The notes beneath the pieces are model-generated. The model was given only the letters and a program-made list of their open reading frames with translations, was not told the origin of the DNA and did no database searches. A DNA stretch of 64,000 nucleotides from Magicicada septendecula. Taxonomy: Eukaryota; Arthropoda; Insecta; Hemiptera; Cicadidae. The translations under genes were made by a program, and so were the position numbers. The DNA lies in NCBI GenBank assembly GCA_034769895.1, contig CM068372.1:373259258-373323257 (forward strand), read 5' to 3'. Shown in pieces: positions 24,722 to 36,221 of this stretch; position 1 is the first letter of the stretch; the number at the start of each line of letters is the position of its first letter.

Positions 24722-25970
24722 TATTTTGGGGCAATAACACAATTTGTATTTTTTTATGATAATAAATAACATTTTTTGGTGATAGGGACAAAAATTTATA
24801 AAGAGAGGTAAATTTGCTGTTTGGAGCGATCGCGACGGTGGCTGCACTGCTTGAGGAGTTGAATGCAGAATTATTTAATAATATTTTATAAACCAGAGAA
24901 CAGATTCAATAAACGTCTAACTGTGCCAAAGTCAGTTCAAGGACACAACACAACTGTAAACAAGTTATATAACCATGTCAGACCATCTGACGTAAGAATA
25001 TACGTCAGAGCCGATCCTGTGTTGGAATGCGGTCATGTAACGAAAGTAGTCTGCTGGCGGAGTGATATAAACTTTAAAAAACAAAGAAAATTGATCATCC
25101 AGCAACACCCGCTTCACAAATTAGCGCCTGTGGCTCTGCCCCAGTCTAACACTATCACCACTCGCGAGTGGTAATCATACAATGTTTCGGAAAGTAAGTG
25201 CGGGCCCGCAAAACAACAAAATGTGAGTAATATATTTCAAAATGTGGCTAAACATTCAAAATTCATATTAAAATGTGATTAACAGTTTTCATAAACCATA
25301 TAACAATATATCATGAATTAAGGTGAAAGTGCGCACAGAAAGCGATGTGACGTCGTCTGGACTAAAATTCGGACTCGAGGCAGATAAGTCTTACTAGGAT
25401 ATACACAACATTATCAAAATTTATTATATTTTTCAGAAATTCAAAACACATGGGGCAAATTAAATAAAATGGGAGTCTAAGGGGAAAATTTTAAAATGGA
25501 TTGAATGTGAGAGTGTGTGAGGGGTTTTGCTTAATTATATATATATCATGAAGTGCTGGTTTCCGTTCTAAAATTAATCTTAGGTTTATTGTATATTTCT
25601 ATTCTAAAGAAGAAAATCATGCATATTAAACGTTATTATTTTTTTTTTTTTGCAAGATCGTAACAAAGTAAGGGGAATATTTGTCTCTATAAAATTTTGA
25701 ATTATGTTAAGGGCTATATTTTCACGTTGTCTTTTGTAATGTAAAAAATGAATTAAAATGGGTGTGATGGTAATTCAGTTGTACTTTCTTAAATAACCAG
25801 TTCTGCACTTCCCGGTTTGCTGATTCGAACCTTGGTAATTTTCTTCAACAGTTGGCAACACAAGATGGCGCCTGAAGGAGTTATTCAGAAAATAATTAAA
25901 TTGAAAGTATATTCCCTTAGGTTAAATTAAATTAAATTAAATTAAATATCAATTTGTTTAATACTGTACA
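24722..25970 (+). repeat. Z LTR B, lacking its first bases
   Basis: Starts at tattttggggc, missing the first ~12 bp (TGTAACGGGCC) of the LTR, and ends TGTACA. The middle diverges from LTRs A and C, while the last ~170 bp match LTR C. The degenerate primer site follows at 25973-25991 (TGGCTTTTGGAACAGGGAC). Confidence 0.85.
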
Positions 25971-26195
25971 ATTGGCTTTTGGAACAGGGACAATTTACAT
26001 AATATAATTATATAAATATAGGCCTACTTGGGAGAGCAGAACGGTTGTTTGAGTTAAAGATAAAATTACGTAAAATAGATGTAAAAGGTTATGTTTTGTA
26101 GTATGGGTGAGTAGAATATATTTTTTTTAACAATAATTATGTGTTACATATAAAACTATTTTACAAAGAAATATATTTAAAAGATCTTAAGAAAA

Positions 26196-27224
26196 ATGGC
26201 AGATAATAATGATACTATGTTAGCAAGATTGTATGATATGATGTACAATAGTGTAGAAAAACAAGAGAGTAATTTTAGAGAACTAAATAACAAATTCGAT
26301 GAGTTAAAAACCCAAATCAAAGAAATGAATGAATGTTTCGAGAATACTAATCAAACAATAAGAACCAGTTTAAATAAATTAGAACAGAGTGTTGAGAAAT
26401 TTGAGAAGTTAAGTGACAATGTTTTAAGTATGACAAATAGTAAAAATGACGAAATAGTGGAAGATGTAGTATTGAATAGTGATGATATTAATTACAATTC
26501 TGAGAGTATAGTGGGGGTAAAGAATAATGGAGAGACAAATGATGAGAATATAATAAAAAATAATACTGATGAAGTTCTAGAATGTGATTATGAGATGTTG
26601 AGATGTATTGATGAAGTAGAAAGAGAGTGGAAGAATAATGTTACAGTTGAATGTGGGCAGAGGGTAAATTTTCCCATTAATTTTTTTGAACCAAGGTGTT
26701 CACAAATGTTGTTTTTTATGAAGGGCGAGAGACCCATATTAGTAGATGAAGTAAAGAGTATATTGATGTTGTATAATGTTGTACCCTCTGTCTGTAATAA
26801 TTGTGAGAATGTGCTGTGGTATTATGAAGAGAGAGAGTTGTGTATTACGAGTGAAATAGAACTATATAAGTTAAAAAGAAATTATGATGAATTGAGAGAA
26901 AGAGTGGTAGGGATGAAGATGACCCATACAAGATACTTACCTATTGTAAGAGAGAATTATTTTGGTAATATTTGTATACATAATAATGACTTATTTGACG
27001 TGATAGTAGAGAAATATAAAAATGAGAAAACAATTTACCTGACATTAACAAATAACACTGATGGAGACTGGACAATCCTAACTTATGGTGACAAGATTTA
27101 TAACGGTATAATGGATGAAATAGAGTTGATAGATTATTATAACAATAATTATAACAACTGGTATGTGGATAAAAATGATGTGTGTTATATATATATTAGG
27201 TATTTATATGACGATGGAGGTTGA
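26196..27224 (+). CDS. Z copy C ORF, coiled-coil protein of unknown family
   Basis: Intact 342-residue ORF, nearly identical to copy A. It has the same start, N-terminal coiled coil, CNNC pair and YLYDDGG end. Differences are substitutions and small in-frame indels (linker and LPIVREN region), so reading frame has been kept. Function unknown; gag-like by position. Confidence 0.7.
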   Translation: MADNNDTMLARLYDMMYNSVEKQESNFRELNNKFDELKTQIKEMNECFENTNQTIRTSLNKLEQSVEKFEKLSDNVLSMTNSKNDEIVEDVVLNSDDINYNSESIVGVKNNGETNDENIIKNNTDEVLECDYEMLRCIDEVEREWKNNVTVECGQRVNFPINFFEPRCSQMLFFMKGERPILVDEVKSILMLYNVVPSVCNNCENVLWYYEERELCITSEIELYKLKRNYDELRERVVGMKMTHTRYLPIVRENYFGNICIHNNDLFDVIVEKYKNEKTIYLTLTNNTDGDWTILTYGDKIYNGIMDEIELIDYYNNNYNNWYVDKNDVCYIYIRYLYDDGG

Positions 27225-30200
27225 AATAAAAAATCAGTGAATAGACATTGTTGACTACTGTAAATTTTGGTAATGACCTTGCAGATTTGGACATATGAGG
27301 GGTGAAACAATTGAACAATGATTGACGTATACTTTGTAAATATAATATAGTGAATTCATTTGTGTGTATTATGAAATGTTAGGTAAGTAATGTGTATATG
27401 TATTAGAAAATGTTGTGTTAATAATAATAATATTATTAATATTTTTGCCATCTAAATAAATAATAAAAATAATTATGAAAACAATAATTAATGATTTGTA
27501 ATTTGGATATTATTGATAGGTATGTTGTGTTGTGATAATAATCAGTTGGAGTAAACAATCTGAGATTTTTGGATATTGTTATATGTTTGAATTTTATAAG
27601 GAATTTAAATTGTTTGATGGGATTTCAATTTTAATAATAATTAATAAGTAAATAAATGTTAAATGGTTTATTTTGTGGAATAACATAATGGTTAAAAATA
27701 TATGTTAATAATAAATTTAGAAATTTTGAAAATCTGATTGCAACACAGGATGAATAAATAATGATGATAAATAAAAATAAGGTGATGAAAAATTTTAAAT
27801 AATAATGTTTATAAAGTTTTATATAAATTACTTAAAAGAGAATTGTTTGTTTAAATGTATACTAATAATCAAGGTTAATGTCTATTTGTTTATTATGTTA
27901 TGTAATGTATTATACAAGATGTGGGGATAATTTTGGGGGGTAGTTTGGTGCTCAATGAAGTGATAGAACAGTGGAGTGTGGAACTGCAATGGTAGAAAGT
28001 TTAGTTTCAATTTTAATTAATTAGTTAGTAAGTTGCTGTTGCTGGGGTGGCATGTGCCCCAGTAGATAGCGGAAAGTGTTGGGGGTAACCGAGAGTGTTA
28101 CCTCCATCGGAGGCCAACATGGCGAAAATGCACGGCACACCCTTTTGTATAATTTTATATTGTACTTTGATAAATTGCCGTGTCGTGCATAATAGTGATG
28201 ATGTGTACATGCCTGAAGGAAGAGATGATTTCCCCGACTTTTCGGGCGATTACTGCCTTACCAGCACTAATCGTGGTTTTGGCTAGCGGTTAGCTATGGT
28301 CATACCAAGTCCCTTGACCATAGCTGGCTTGAAATTGGTCTATATTAGAAATTAATGGGGGGTGAAACTAGGGGGAATCCCGGAACTATGGAACAGCGGC
28401 TGCCACTCTGTTCGAGGAGGAACAGCAGAGCCAGGTGGTAGACCCGCAGTAAGGGTGTGTAATTATAGACAAAGATATGATGATATCTATACCTTTTCAA
28501 ATGTAACGCAGAAGCAAGGACACGGAGATGTCACATTCCTCCAAAATTTCTGTCCTTGTGGATGCAACTGGACGCCACAGTCCAGGGGGGTCATAGTGTG
28601 TGTGGCTGGGCGGTTATCCAGGGGGATAACATATTAAAAAATTTTGTTGTACTTTAATAATGATGATCTGCTACTCAATAATTTTGTTTTGATTTAAAAA
28701 ATAGATGCACTAAATACTTCCTATATTGTGTTTATTATGTCTTATTATGTTGATTGCATTTAGTATGTTAGGTATAAGGATTATAAAAATATGATAATAT
28801 GTTTTCAGTGTGTTTATAGATTTTAAATAAAAATTAAATAGATTCGTGATAGTTAAAATTTTCAATGGGTTGCAAAAGATAGAAATGGGTGATAGTAATT
28901 GTTTGAATAAAATGGTTGAATCAGTCCAAGTTGAATTTTTGTGGGACATATAGATCTGTCCAAATTGAAGTCAAAGTTAAAGAAATAGTAGAGATGAAAA
29001 TATTATAATGTTGTTTTGAGTTAATGTATGTTATAGAATTTTTGAGAAGTATAAGTGGAGACACAGTAGTAATGGAGAATTTATGTAGAGTTTTGAGTGA
29101 TATATTGTTGTTTATTTTGTTGATGTTATTTTGTTGTAGTTGTAGTGAGGTAATGAGATTGAGATTTTTTGGGGATGGAAATTTTGTAGTAGGGGTAGTG
29201 TAATGTGGGAGTCCGCAACATAAGGGTTGGGACGGGATTTGGTATAGTTTTAGTGGAGACGGGGTTGCCTTAGGTAGAATCCAGGAACCAGAGAACGGGA
29301 ATTGAGCTTTTTGGGGGGGGGGAAACACGTATCCTATGTACAAAGGGTTAGAGAGTATTTTTTTATATATATAGAGAGAAGGTGGTGAATTGAGCTAAAG
29401 TAGTAAGTAGTTAGAGGTAGAGAAGGGTTAGTAGATTTGTGATAGAGGGGTGTCATACTAGTTAAAGATTTTGTAAGGGAGCGTTAGAGTAATAAAAGGG
29501 GAAGATTATGAGTAAATGCCAAGTTGATAAAGTGAATTATAATGAATAACGTAGAATCACCCAAATTAATGAAAGGAAATAATAAATGAAATGATGTGTA
29601 AAACGAAGATTGAAGTTGAAAAAAAAAAAATTTTGAGAAACGAATTAATAAAAGTTAAATTGAGATTAAAAGGTAATTTTCTGATTTTATATGCAAACTT
29701 AATGATGTAAAATGTGTAAATTTTAAATACATGTTTATTTTAAGATAATAATAATAATGTGAATTATTAATGTACTATGTTTTCTTATGTTATATTGTGT
29801 TTGTTAGTTTAAGAGAATTTTATGAATTTAAATATTTAAATGCATTTTAATTTGGGGATGAGAGAAATGTAATATGGTAATGGGAAATGTTTATGAGTCG
29901 GTTGTCTGTTTATTTAAATTCTGATGGGAATCAGGGCAATGATTTTGAATTTTGGGATAAAGTTAATAAGAAAAAGTAGATAGCCTGGGAGTATGGAATT
30001 TTAAAGTGGGTATTAAGTTGTTAGGTATTCTGATATATATGTTAGTAATAAGTAAAAAACAAAACCAGTGCTTCTTAGCGCAAACCAGCACCGCTAAGGG
30101 GAAACAGATCAGTTGGGGATATGGTGTTGTATAAGGCCACTATTTGATATTTTGATTTGTTGTTTCAGTGTTTGGTGATGCTGTGGCGGCGGACCTGAGC

Positions 30201-30442
30201 TGGCCTGCGCGTCAGAGCAGGGGCGTTACGTATCTGTCTGACTCTACGGTGTTGGGATCTCGAGAGAGAAGTCCAGTATTGTCATGCAGATGCGGTCACA
30301 GTCACCGAACCAAGGGTGAGTTGATAATTTTTTTTTTTGTAAACCATACAGGGGGTTGTGGCGACATATCCTGGCTGATCCCTTTAGCAAGTATGAATGT
30401 GTCAATGAGATTTTTTATGCTTCGGCATAAAATATCTCATTG
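27225..30442 (+). other. Z copy C, downstream region including segment unique to C
   Basis: 27225-29460 matches copies A and B, with the small secreted-looking ORF at 28122-28286, hairpin at 28292-28325, and Cys-containing ORF near 28362-28637. 29460-30442 occurs only here and is the true 3' internal end, lost from A and B. No polymerase or integrase is seen. It ends with a long hairpin (30403-30442) next to the polypurine tract. Confidence 0.55.
30403..30442 (+). promoter_or_regulatory. TTCG-capped hairpin beside Z polypurine tract
   Basis: Eighteen-base arms (30403-30420 and 30425-30442) pair with a single mismatch around a TTCG tetraloop. The sequence agggggtat (30443-30451), probably the polypurine tract, follows, then LTR C. 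It may regulate plus-strand priming, 3' processing or packaging; this is inference. Confidence 0.55.
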
Positions 30443-30451
30443 AGGGGGTAT

Positions 30452-31625
30452 TGTAACGGGCCTATTTTGGGGCAATAACACAATTTGTATTTTTTTTATG
30501 ATAAAAATAACATTTTTTGGTGATAGGGACAAACATTTATAAAGAGAGGTAAATTTGCTGTTTGGAGCGATCGCGACGGTGGCTGCACTGCTTGAGGAGT
30601 TGAATGCAGAATTATTTAATAATATTTTATATGAACAGATTCAATAAACGACAAACTGTGCCAAGGTCAGCTCCAGTGACACAAAATCTGTCAACAAATT
30701 ATGCAACGAGACGATCAGACCATGTTACGTCAGCAACTTACATAACGTTGCAATGCAGGGTGTGTCAGCGCCAGCAGCGTTGTGAAACAGAGAACAAAGA
30801 CTTAGTCGGCATATAACTTCTGAACACAACAGACGCAACCAACTGTGCGTTCGCCGGTTCGCCGGTTTTAGGCGAAGTTTTGGTGTTCGCCGGCCGTGCG
30901 GAATTATCGCCCGCACGTATACAAATTTTAAATGTAAAATAGCAGCTGTCAACTTAATTAAATTGAACTAACAGTTAAATGGGTTTTTCTAAAAACATGT
31001 AAATTCAGTGATCTACGGAGTGCGCGTAGTATAAGGCGATGTCATCTGGACTCACATGTCAGTTAAGTAACCTTCAATTTTCGTCTAACATCAACAAAAT
31101 CCGTATAAATTTTATAACGAAACAAAATTTTAAGCACTAAACAAATGAGATCTCATATGGGTATGGGGGAATGTAAAACAGAGTGAATGAGAGTACGTAT
31201 TAAATAAAGAACGCTGGTTTGCTTAATAAGGTAGTAAATTAATTGAATAAATACCATGGTTTAGTTTTAATTGTTTCTTCTTTTAAATGTTGAACTTAGA
31301 TATATATATATGGGAAAAATATAGTATTGAATAATTATAAATATGGCTAACCACCAATGTTCTAACGATAATGAAGTAAATGGAAAGAAATAACGTGCTA
31401 TAAAATGAATAAATAATTCATGAGCAACAAATAAGTTGTTGGGTAAATTATTTCAAATAACCAGTTCTGCACTTCCTGGTTCGCTGATTCGAACTTTGGT
31501 AAATATTAACAGTTGGCAATAAAGATGGCGCCTGAAGGAGTTATTCAGAAAATAATTAAATTGAAAGTATATTCCCTTAGGTTAAATTAAATTAAATTAA
31601 ATATCAGTTTGTTTAAAACTGTACA
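30452..31625 (+). repeat. Z LTR C (complete)
   Basis: 1,174 bp, TGTAACG to TGTACA, preceded by the polypurine tract and followed by TSD ATTG. Its first ~1 kb matches LTR A and its end matches LTR B, so it is a mosaic relative to the other two. Confidence 0.88.
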
Positions 31626-31629
31626 ATTG

Positions 31630-31850
31630 TACAAGAAAAGAAAGATGTAGAAAAGGAAGAAATTGTAGCAGAGGAGTTAGACGACATGGATAATCCTAAG
31701 CGGAGTGAAAGTAGTGAGGTAAGTTGCCTTGATTCTGATTCCGAAGAAACCAGTCAGTACAGCTCAACGCGAGATAGTTTCTCAGAGAGTGGAGTCCGAA
31801 AGGAACGAGTACCCAAAGTCCGTCATAGAAAGGTAAGAAGAAGAGGTTAA
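31630..31850 (+). pseudogene. gag: Y gag-like gene, C-terminal part
   Basis: The frame interrupted by Z resumes here and stays open for about 73 codons to TAA at 31848-31850. It is acidic at first (EEIVAEELDDMD), then Ser-rich, then ends basic (RKVRRRG). A basic end after an acidic domain could bind RNA in place of the missing zinc knuckle. This is speculative. Confidence 0.7.
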
Positions 31851-32889
31851 CGGGTAGCGGGTAGATGTTCCCCACACTCCCAGTGGTGTTCATCTATTTC
31901 AGGGTTGCGTCCCTGCCCACGCGAGCCTTGGTTTCCTCCATTCATCCTTATTTCCGGAGGGAGCCATGTCCTCAACCTTACTCCTAGCTATTGACTCTTT
32001 AATGATCCTTGCCCGTTTCATCTTCCCGATTTTCCTACCCCTCCCCTTAGTAAAAAAAAAAACACAAGGAGTTAGACAGACTTGCCGGAAGTGTTTAGAT
32101 TGTGGTCCTCGAGATTGTTAGTTTCCCCTGTTCTGGAAGGTTATCATGGAGATAGTTAGAGAGTTGGAGAGTGCCCTTAGATTTGTCGTGGTCTTGGAGA
32201 TCATCAGTTTCCCCTGTTTTAAAAGTAAGATGGAGAGTGATAGTGTGCTGTTGTTTCCTTGTACATAGTGGTGGATTTTGATTTTTGGTTAGTGTAGGGT
32301 CGAGTCATGCCGCATTCTTCTGTTGTTTCCCGGGTGTTTTTGTGGAGAGAGAGAATTGTATTTATTGTGTATCGACGTCGGTAGAGAAGTAAAACCCCCT
32401 TGCTAGTTACGGTGTAATCAAAGGTGAAGTAAGAGTTAGGATTAATGTTCGCGTGCCCTTGGTGCGGTCCTCTCTGTCTGGCTAAGCGGGGCCGTCTGCA
32501 CTTGTGTAGGGATGTGGGCCACCCATATGGCAAGGATGGAGATGCCTTGTGGGTGCATGTGGCTGGTCGGTCCAAGCGATGGACGAGGAGTAGTACGGTC
32601 GCTCACATACCAAGGTGGGAGATACCTTGTTTGGTCTTAGGACGAGTATGTGAGTGGGACTGGTGGGAGTAGGTGATGGTCACCGGAGAGGGTGACGTGT
32701 TGGGGCGGTCCCGTGGGGTTGGCATAGCGGAGAGGGTTGCATGGGGATGTCTGTTCTCCTGAGAGCAAGTACTACTGGGCCGACATAATCACGAAGACCA
32801 CTGGCTTGTTTTGGGAAGTGGGGTACACTGCAGGGTACCCTTCCTGCGTTTCACTGTGTGGCAACCAAGTTGCCCTTTTGGGGTGGGGG
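31851..32889 (+). other. Y 3' non-coding region and polypurine tract
   Basis: No pol gene. A ~50-bp sequence around tagtttcccctgtt is imperfectly repeated near 32100-32150 and 32188-32230. A small Cys/His-containing ORF near 32445 is unassigned. The end, ggggtgggggt, directly before the LTR is a good polypurine tract. Confidence 0.55.
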
Positions 32890-35118
32890 TGTGCCGTGTT
32901 TTGGGAAAAACGTGGCGGTGTTCCTTTATATAGCGGAATGATTAAAATTACCTATTCGACTACGCGAGGGTGTACGTAAGAATTACGTACGGATAATCGG
33001 ACTTTGCTGTCGTTATGAATTATCTTTCCTCCCGGCCGATCCGCGCGCGCTCTATGCCCGATGATTCGTACCGTATTTTCAGCAACTGGTTTGGTCAGTC
33101 CAATTTTGTCATTCAACATTGCAGCGTCTATATCTGGCTGACAGAGTCAATGTAAAGTCTTCTAGCTGCTCCTATGGATAAGTAGAAGTCTACGCGACCT
33201 ACCGGTAAGTGTGTTAACATATATAAATTAATAATTCATAAAAACAAATTGTATTTATTTGATATTAACGCAGATGCAGTGCGATAGGTTTTGCAGTGAT
33301 TGATCACCACGTGGCAGGCGACAGGTTAAATTTGTTTTATGTATGTTTCAATCTTAACGCTGGCTAACAAATATTAGTAGTAATAATGTAATAAAGTGTT
33401 ATAGTAATATAATAATAATAATAATACTCAACTCATTCAACCAGAATGGGGCGTAAGTCAGTTATTTTTCTGAAATGATTGTACATCACGAACTTGTCAA
33501 AGTTTGCTAGTTCCTGTCAGGGGGAGTTAAGTGCTTCATGAAAACTTGTGGATAACTATTGAATTGAAATGATTATCATGGGGAATGACTATATTTGAAT
33601 ATATTATATATTATAATATTTAAAAGTGTTATTTTGAAAGGGTTTATTTGATTCAAGGGGGGTTCTATACATAAGTGAATTTTCGGAGTTTGTAAACTGA
33701 CCATGTCATGAAATGTCAGCTGGGTAAATGAGGTAGTGTGGTTTATTAGACCTGTAAGTAATCACAGCTATAATTGTGCAGGGTTTCCGATGTAGACGGG
33801 AATCTGTCTCGCTCCGAACACCTGCCGTCCATGATATAGATTCAAACACTTCCGTCAGCTGTCAGCCAGGATGGACGGACACACACACTCAACCGGACCC
33901 TCTACCCATGTGCTGCTAACCAGGTGACATTTAAGCTTTTTGAACAAAATGTTTGTGGCCGATAAACTCTTTCTGAGACACTTGTGAGGACTCTCCAGTC
34001 TGGAGACTTAGTTTCGGGCAATGGGTTTACATGTTACTTTGTAATTTTCTTATTAAGGCCTACGCCTCATTAGTATATTAGTGTATGTCACATTCTGGGA
34101 ATTGTAAACTCGGCCAGGGTCATGCAACACCCGGGTCGAGCTGAGTTTTCTGTAAAAGCGGTCGGCATTAAATTATTTCTGTGTTGAGCAGGCATGTGCA
34201 GATGTATCTGTGCCAGTTGGGAATTCGATGGTCAATTATTTCTTGTTAATTGGGTTGGAGTTTTTTTTGCCTATTACTTAAGATCGGGGTGGTGTTTTAA
34301 CAGGTGGACGACACCCGTAGGTGCCGTTTACCACAGGACTGTATCATGTCATATTTTGCTGGATCTTGTCCGGACGCATGACCGTGCCTGAGGTCAAATT
34401 TTTTTATGAACACTTTAAGCATGTTTCAGTACATTCATTACATAGATTCTGTTTTTCAAAATTCAATTTTACTGTTCCGGTAATTTGGTAACCATTAAAT
34501 TTTGCCATAGCCAGTTTAATATTGTCATAGTTTATATTTTGCAATAGTTCAAATTTTGTAATTATTAACCTTTTATTGCTCACAGTACCAATTAATTAAT
34601 GTTAAAGAATATAAGACTAATCAGTATCAGTTAGGAGTACTTATGAGTGGTCACGTTCCACTATCCATACAAATTTTGTCAGAAAAAATAAAGATATGAG
34701 AAATGCGGTTATGCAACTGGGCATCCATGTTAACCTAGTGATGGCACTCATTATTATTATCGTTGTTGAGATCCAAAATTGATAGTTAAACTTCTGCGTG
34801 GTATTGGTGTGCCGTTCGGGCTATTTAGCCAGATTGACCTTGGCTGTCCATATACTCGGAATTTTGGGGCATGTCAACTCTACTCTTTGGGGATGTATTA
34901 ATTGGGGTTTTGGGGTTTAGTTATTTTTCTTATTTATTAAAAATTACTGTGGGCCGGATACTTGGTCTGAATGAGAGGGTTGAGGGTGGATGATGACAAA
35001 ATATACGCTGCTAACCAGGTGAACATGTGATGTGCCATTTATATGTAAATGTGTTTCTATGTCAATTATATGTTGTGTGTTATGCCTTATGTGATTGTTT
35101 GATTAGTATACGTGATTA

Positions 35119-35155
<37 letters not shown>

Positions 35156-35611
35156 CGTGTTATGATTTGTGCAATTACTGGGAGGGTCGAGACTATGCGC
35201 CATTTCATATTATTATTATTATTATTAATGTGCCATAAATAATCAGCTCAACTATTTGGCGATGCCTATGTCAATGGACTTATAATAACGATTGGGGGTT
35301 TTTGAAAGTGAGCTATTTTTGACTGTAACATACTTGTAATTATCTTGTTTTTCAAGGGCGCATATATTGTACAAAACCAGAATACAATAAATGCTGTTAT
35401 TGTTATCTAGAGCTGAGTTTCATTTGCGAGTCCCTTCATACTGGACCCAGCACATTTTTGGCTTCTCTAGGCTCTTGCCTAGTTCTCAATAACTAGTGGC
35501 CTCTCTTTCAAAAAAAAAAAAATAAATAAATATAAAAATAAAAAAAAAAAGAAATAAAAAGAAGTTTGTTTTCTCTATAGATAAAAGGCATAAAAGGAAA
35601 GAGGGGTTACA
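32890..35611 (+). repeat. Y 3' LTR (2,722 bp)
   Basis: Near-identical to the 5' LTR, with scattered substitutions and small indels, including a longer AT repeat near 35118 and a small deletion near 33810. Contains the same hairpins at 35467-35496 and an aataaa at 35386-35391. Confidence 0.9.
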
Positions 35612-35967
35612 GTTGTGTGAGCGCTTCCCCACTGTGCTAACTCCGGCCCTTGGGCTCACAGATCTCTTGGAGTATAAGATTCGCCTAACAGACTCCAAGG
35701 TGGTGCGCTCCCACCCTTATAAATTTGCCCCTCCAAAAATGAGCATCTTGAGGGAGAAGGTTCAGGAGCTATTAGACCAAGGGGTGATTGAACCTTCTCA
35801 GTCCAGTTATGCCAGTCCGGCTTTCCTAGTGCCCAAACCTGGAGGTAAACATCGGATGGTGATCGACTACCGCAAACTCAACGCCAATATTGAGGTAGAT
35901 TCGGTCCCACTTCCTGACCTTCATTCCACGTTCGATTGGTTCAGTGAGGCGAGGTATTTTACCATTA
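35612..35967 (+). CDS. pol: X reverse transcriptase, N-terminal part
   Basis: Continuation of X pol after Y. Typical Gypsy reverse transcriptase start: linker SHPYKFAPPKMSILREKV, then GVIEPSQSSYASPAFLVPK and HRMVIDYRKLN. It breaks at 35967, where PLE2 inserts, and resumes at 39161 in the middle of the catalytic block (YFTIIDLNSAYHQI). Open across this part. Confidence 0.92.
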
Positions 35968-36008
35968 ATTTAAGAATTTTACCTTATATAATCCACTAGG
36001 CGATCTCC

Positions 36009-36066
36009 GTTTTTCAAATACGACATGTTTCAGGGACTAAATCCCCATCCTCAGGTACAGTAAAAT
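36009..36066 (-). ncRNA. Hammerhead ribozyme in PLE2 inverted copy
   Basis: The complement of 36048-36054 is the CTGAGGA core, and GAAAC is the complement of 36027-36031. The cleavage triplet GTC is the complement of 36022-36024. Stem I begins with C-G, A-U and U-A pairs and continues with a U-run/A-run pairing. Stem III is palindromic ACATGT. Confidence 0.62.
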
Positions 36067-36221
36067 GCTATTCCCCTAATACATAGGGGTCGTCGAAAAG
36101 ATTAAAACGTTTATACACATAAACACCACACGCACAAAACTCACTATGAATAAATTAACATATATACATAAACATTTGAAAACGTTATAAGTGACTCGGT
36201 GCACCGGTCGACCTCTGATCG

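Larger units (their letters stand above)
17440..31625 (+). mobile_element. Z: three-LTR compound retroelement with inverted duplication
   Basis: Starts TGTAACG, ends TGTACA, single TSD ATTG at 17436-17439 and 31626-31629. The order is LTR A, primer-binding site, copy A of the internal region (+), inverted copy B, 5'-truncated LTR B, full internal copy C (+), LTR C. Copies B and C are closer to each other than to A. No polymerase is encoded, only a coiled-coil ORF. The outermost TSD matches one integration of a preformed compound molecule, though later rearrangement of two insertions cannot be excluded. Confidence 0.85.
12273..35611 (+). mobile_element. Y: gag-only non-autonomous LTR element related to X
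   Basis: Starts TGTGCCG, ends GGTTACA, TSD GTTG at 12269-12272 and 35612-35615. The two LTRs (2,715 and 2,722 bp) differ at only scattered positions, so insertion is recent relative to X. The internal region has a tRNA-Met-type primer site, a leader like that of X, a gag-like gene with an acidic extension instead of a zinc knuckle, and about 1 kb of non-coding sequence. There is no protease, reverse transcriptase or integrase. Without Z the element is about 9.2 kb. It would depend on an X-type partner for enzymes. Confidence 0.9.
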
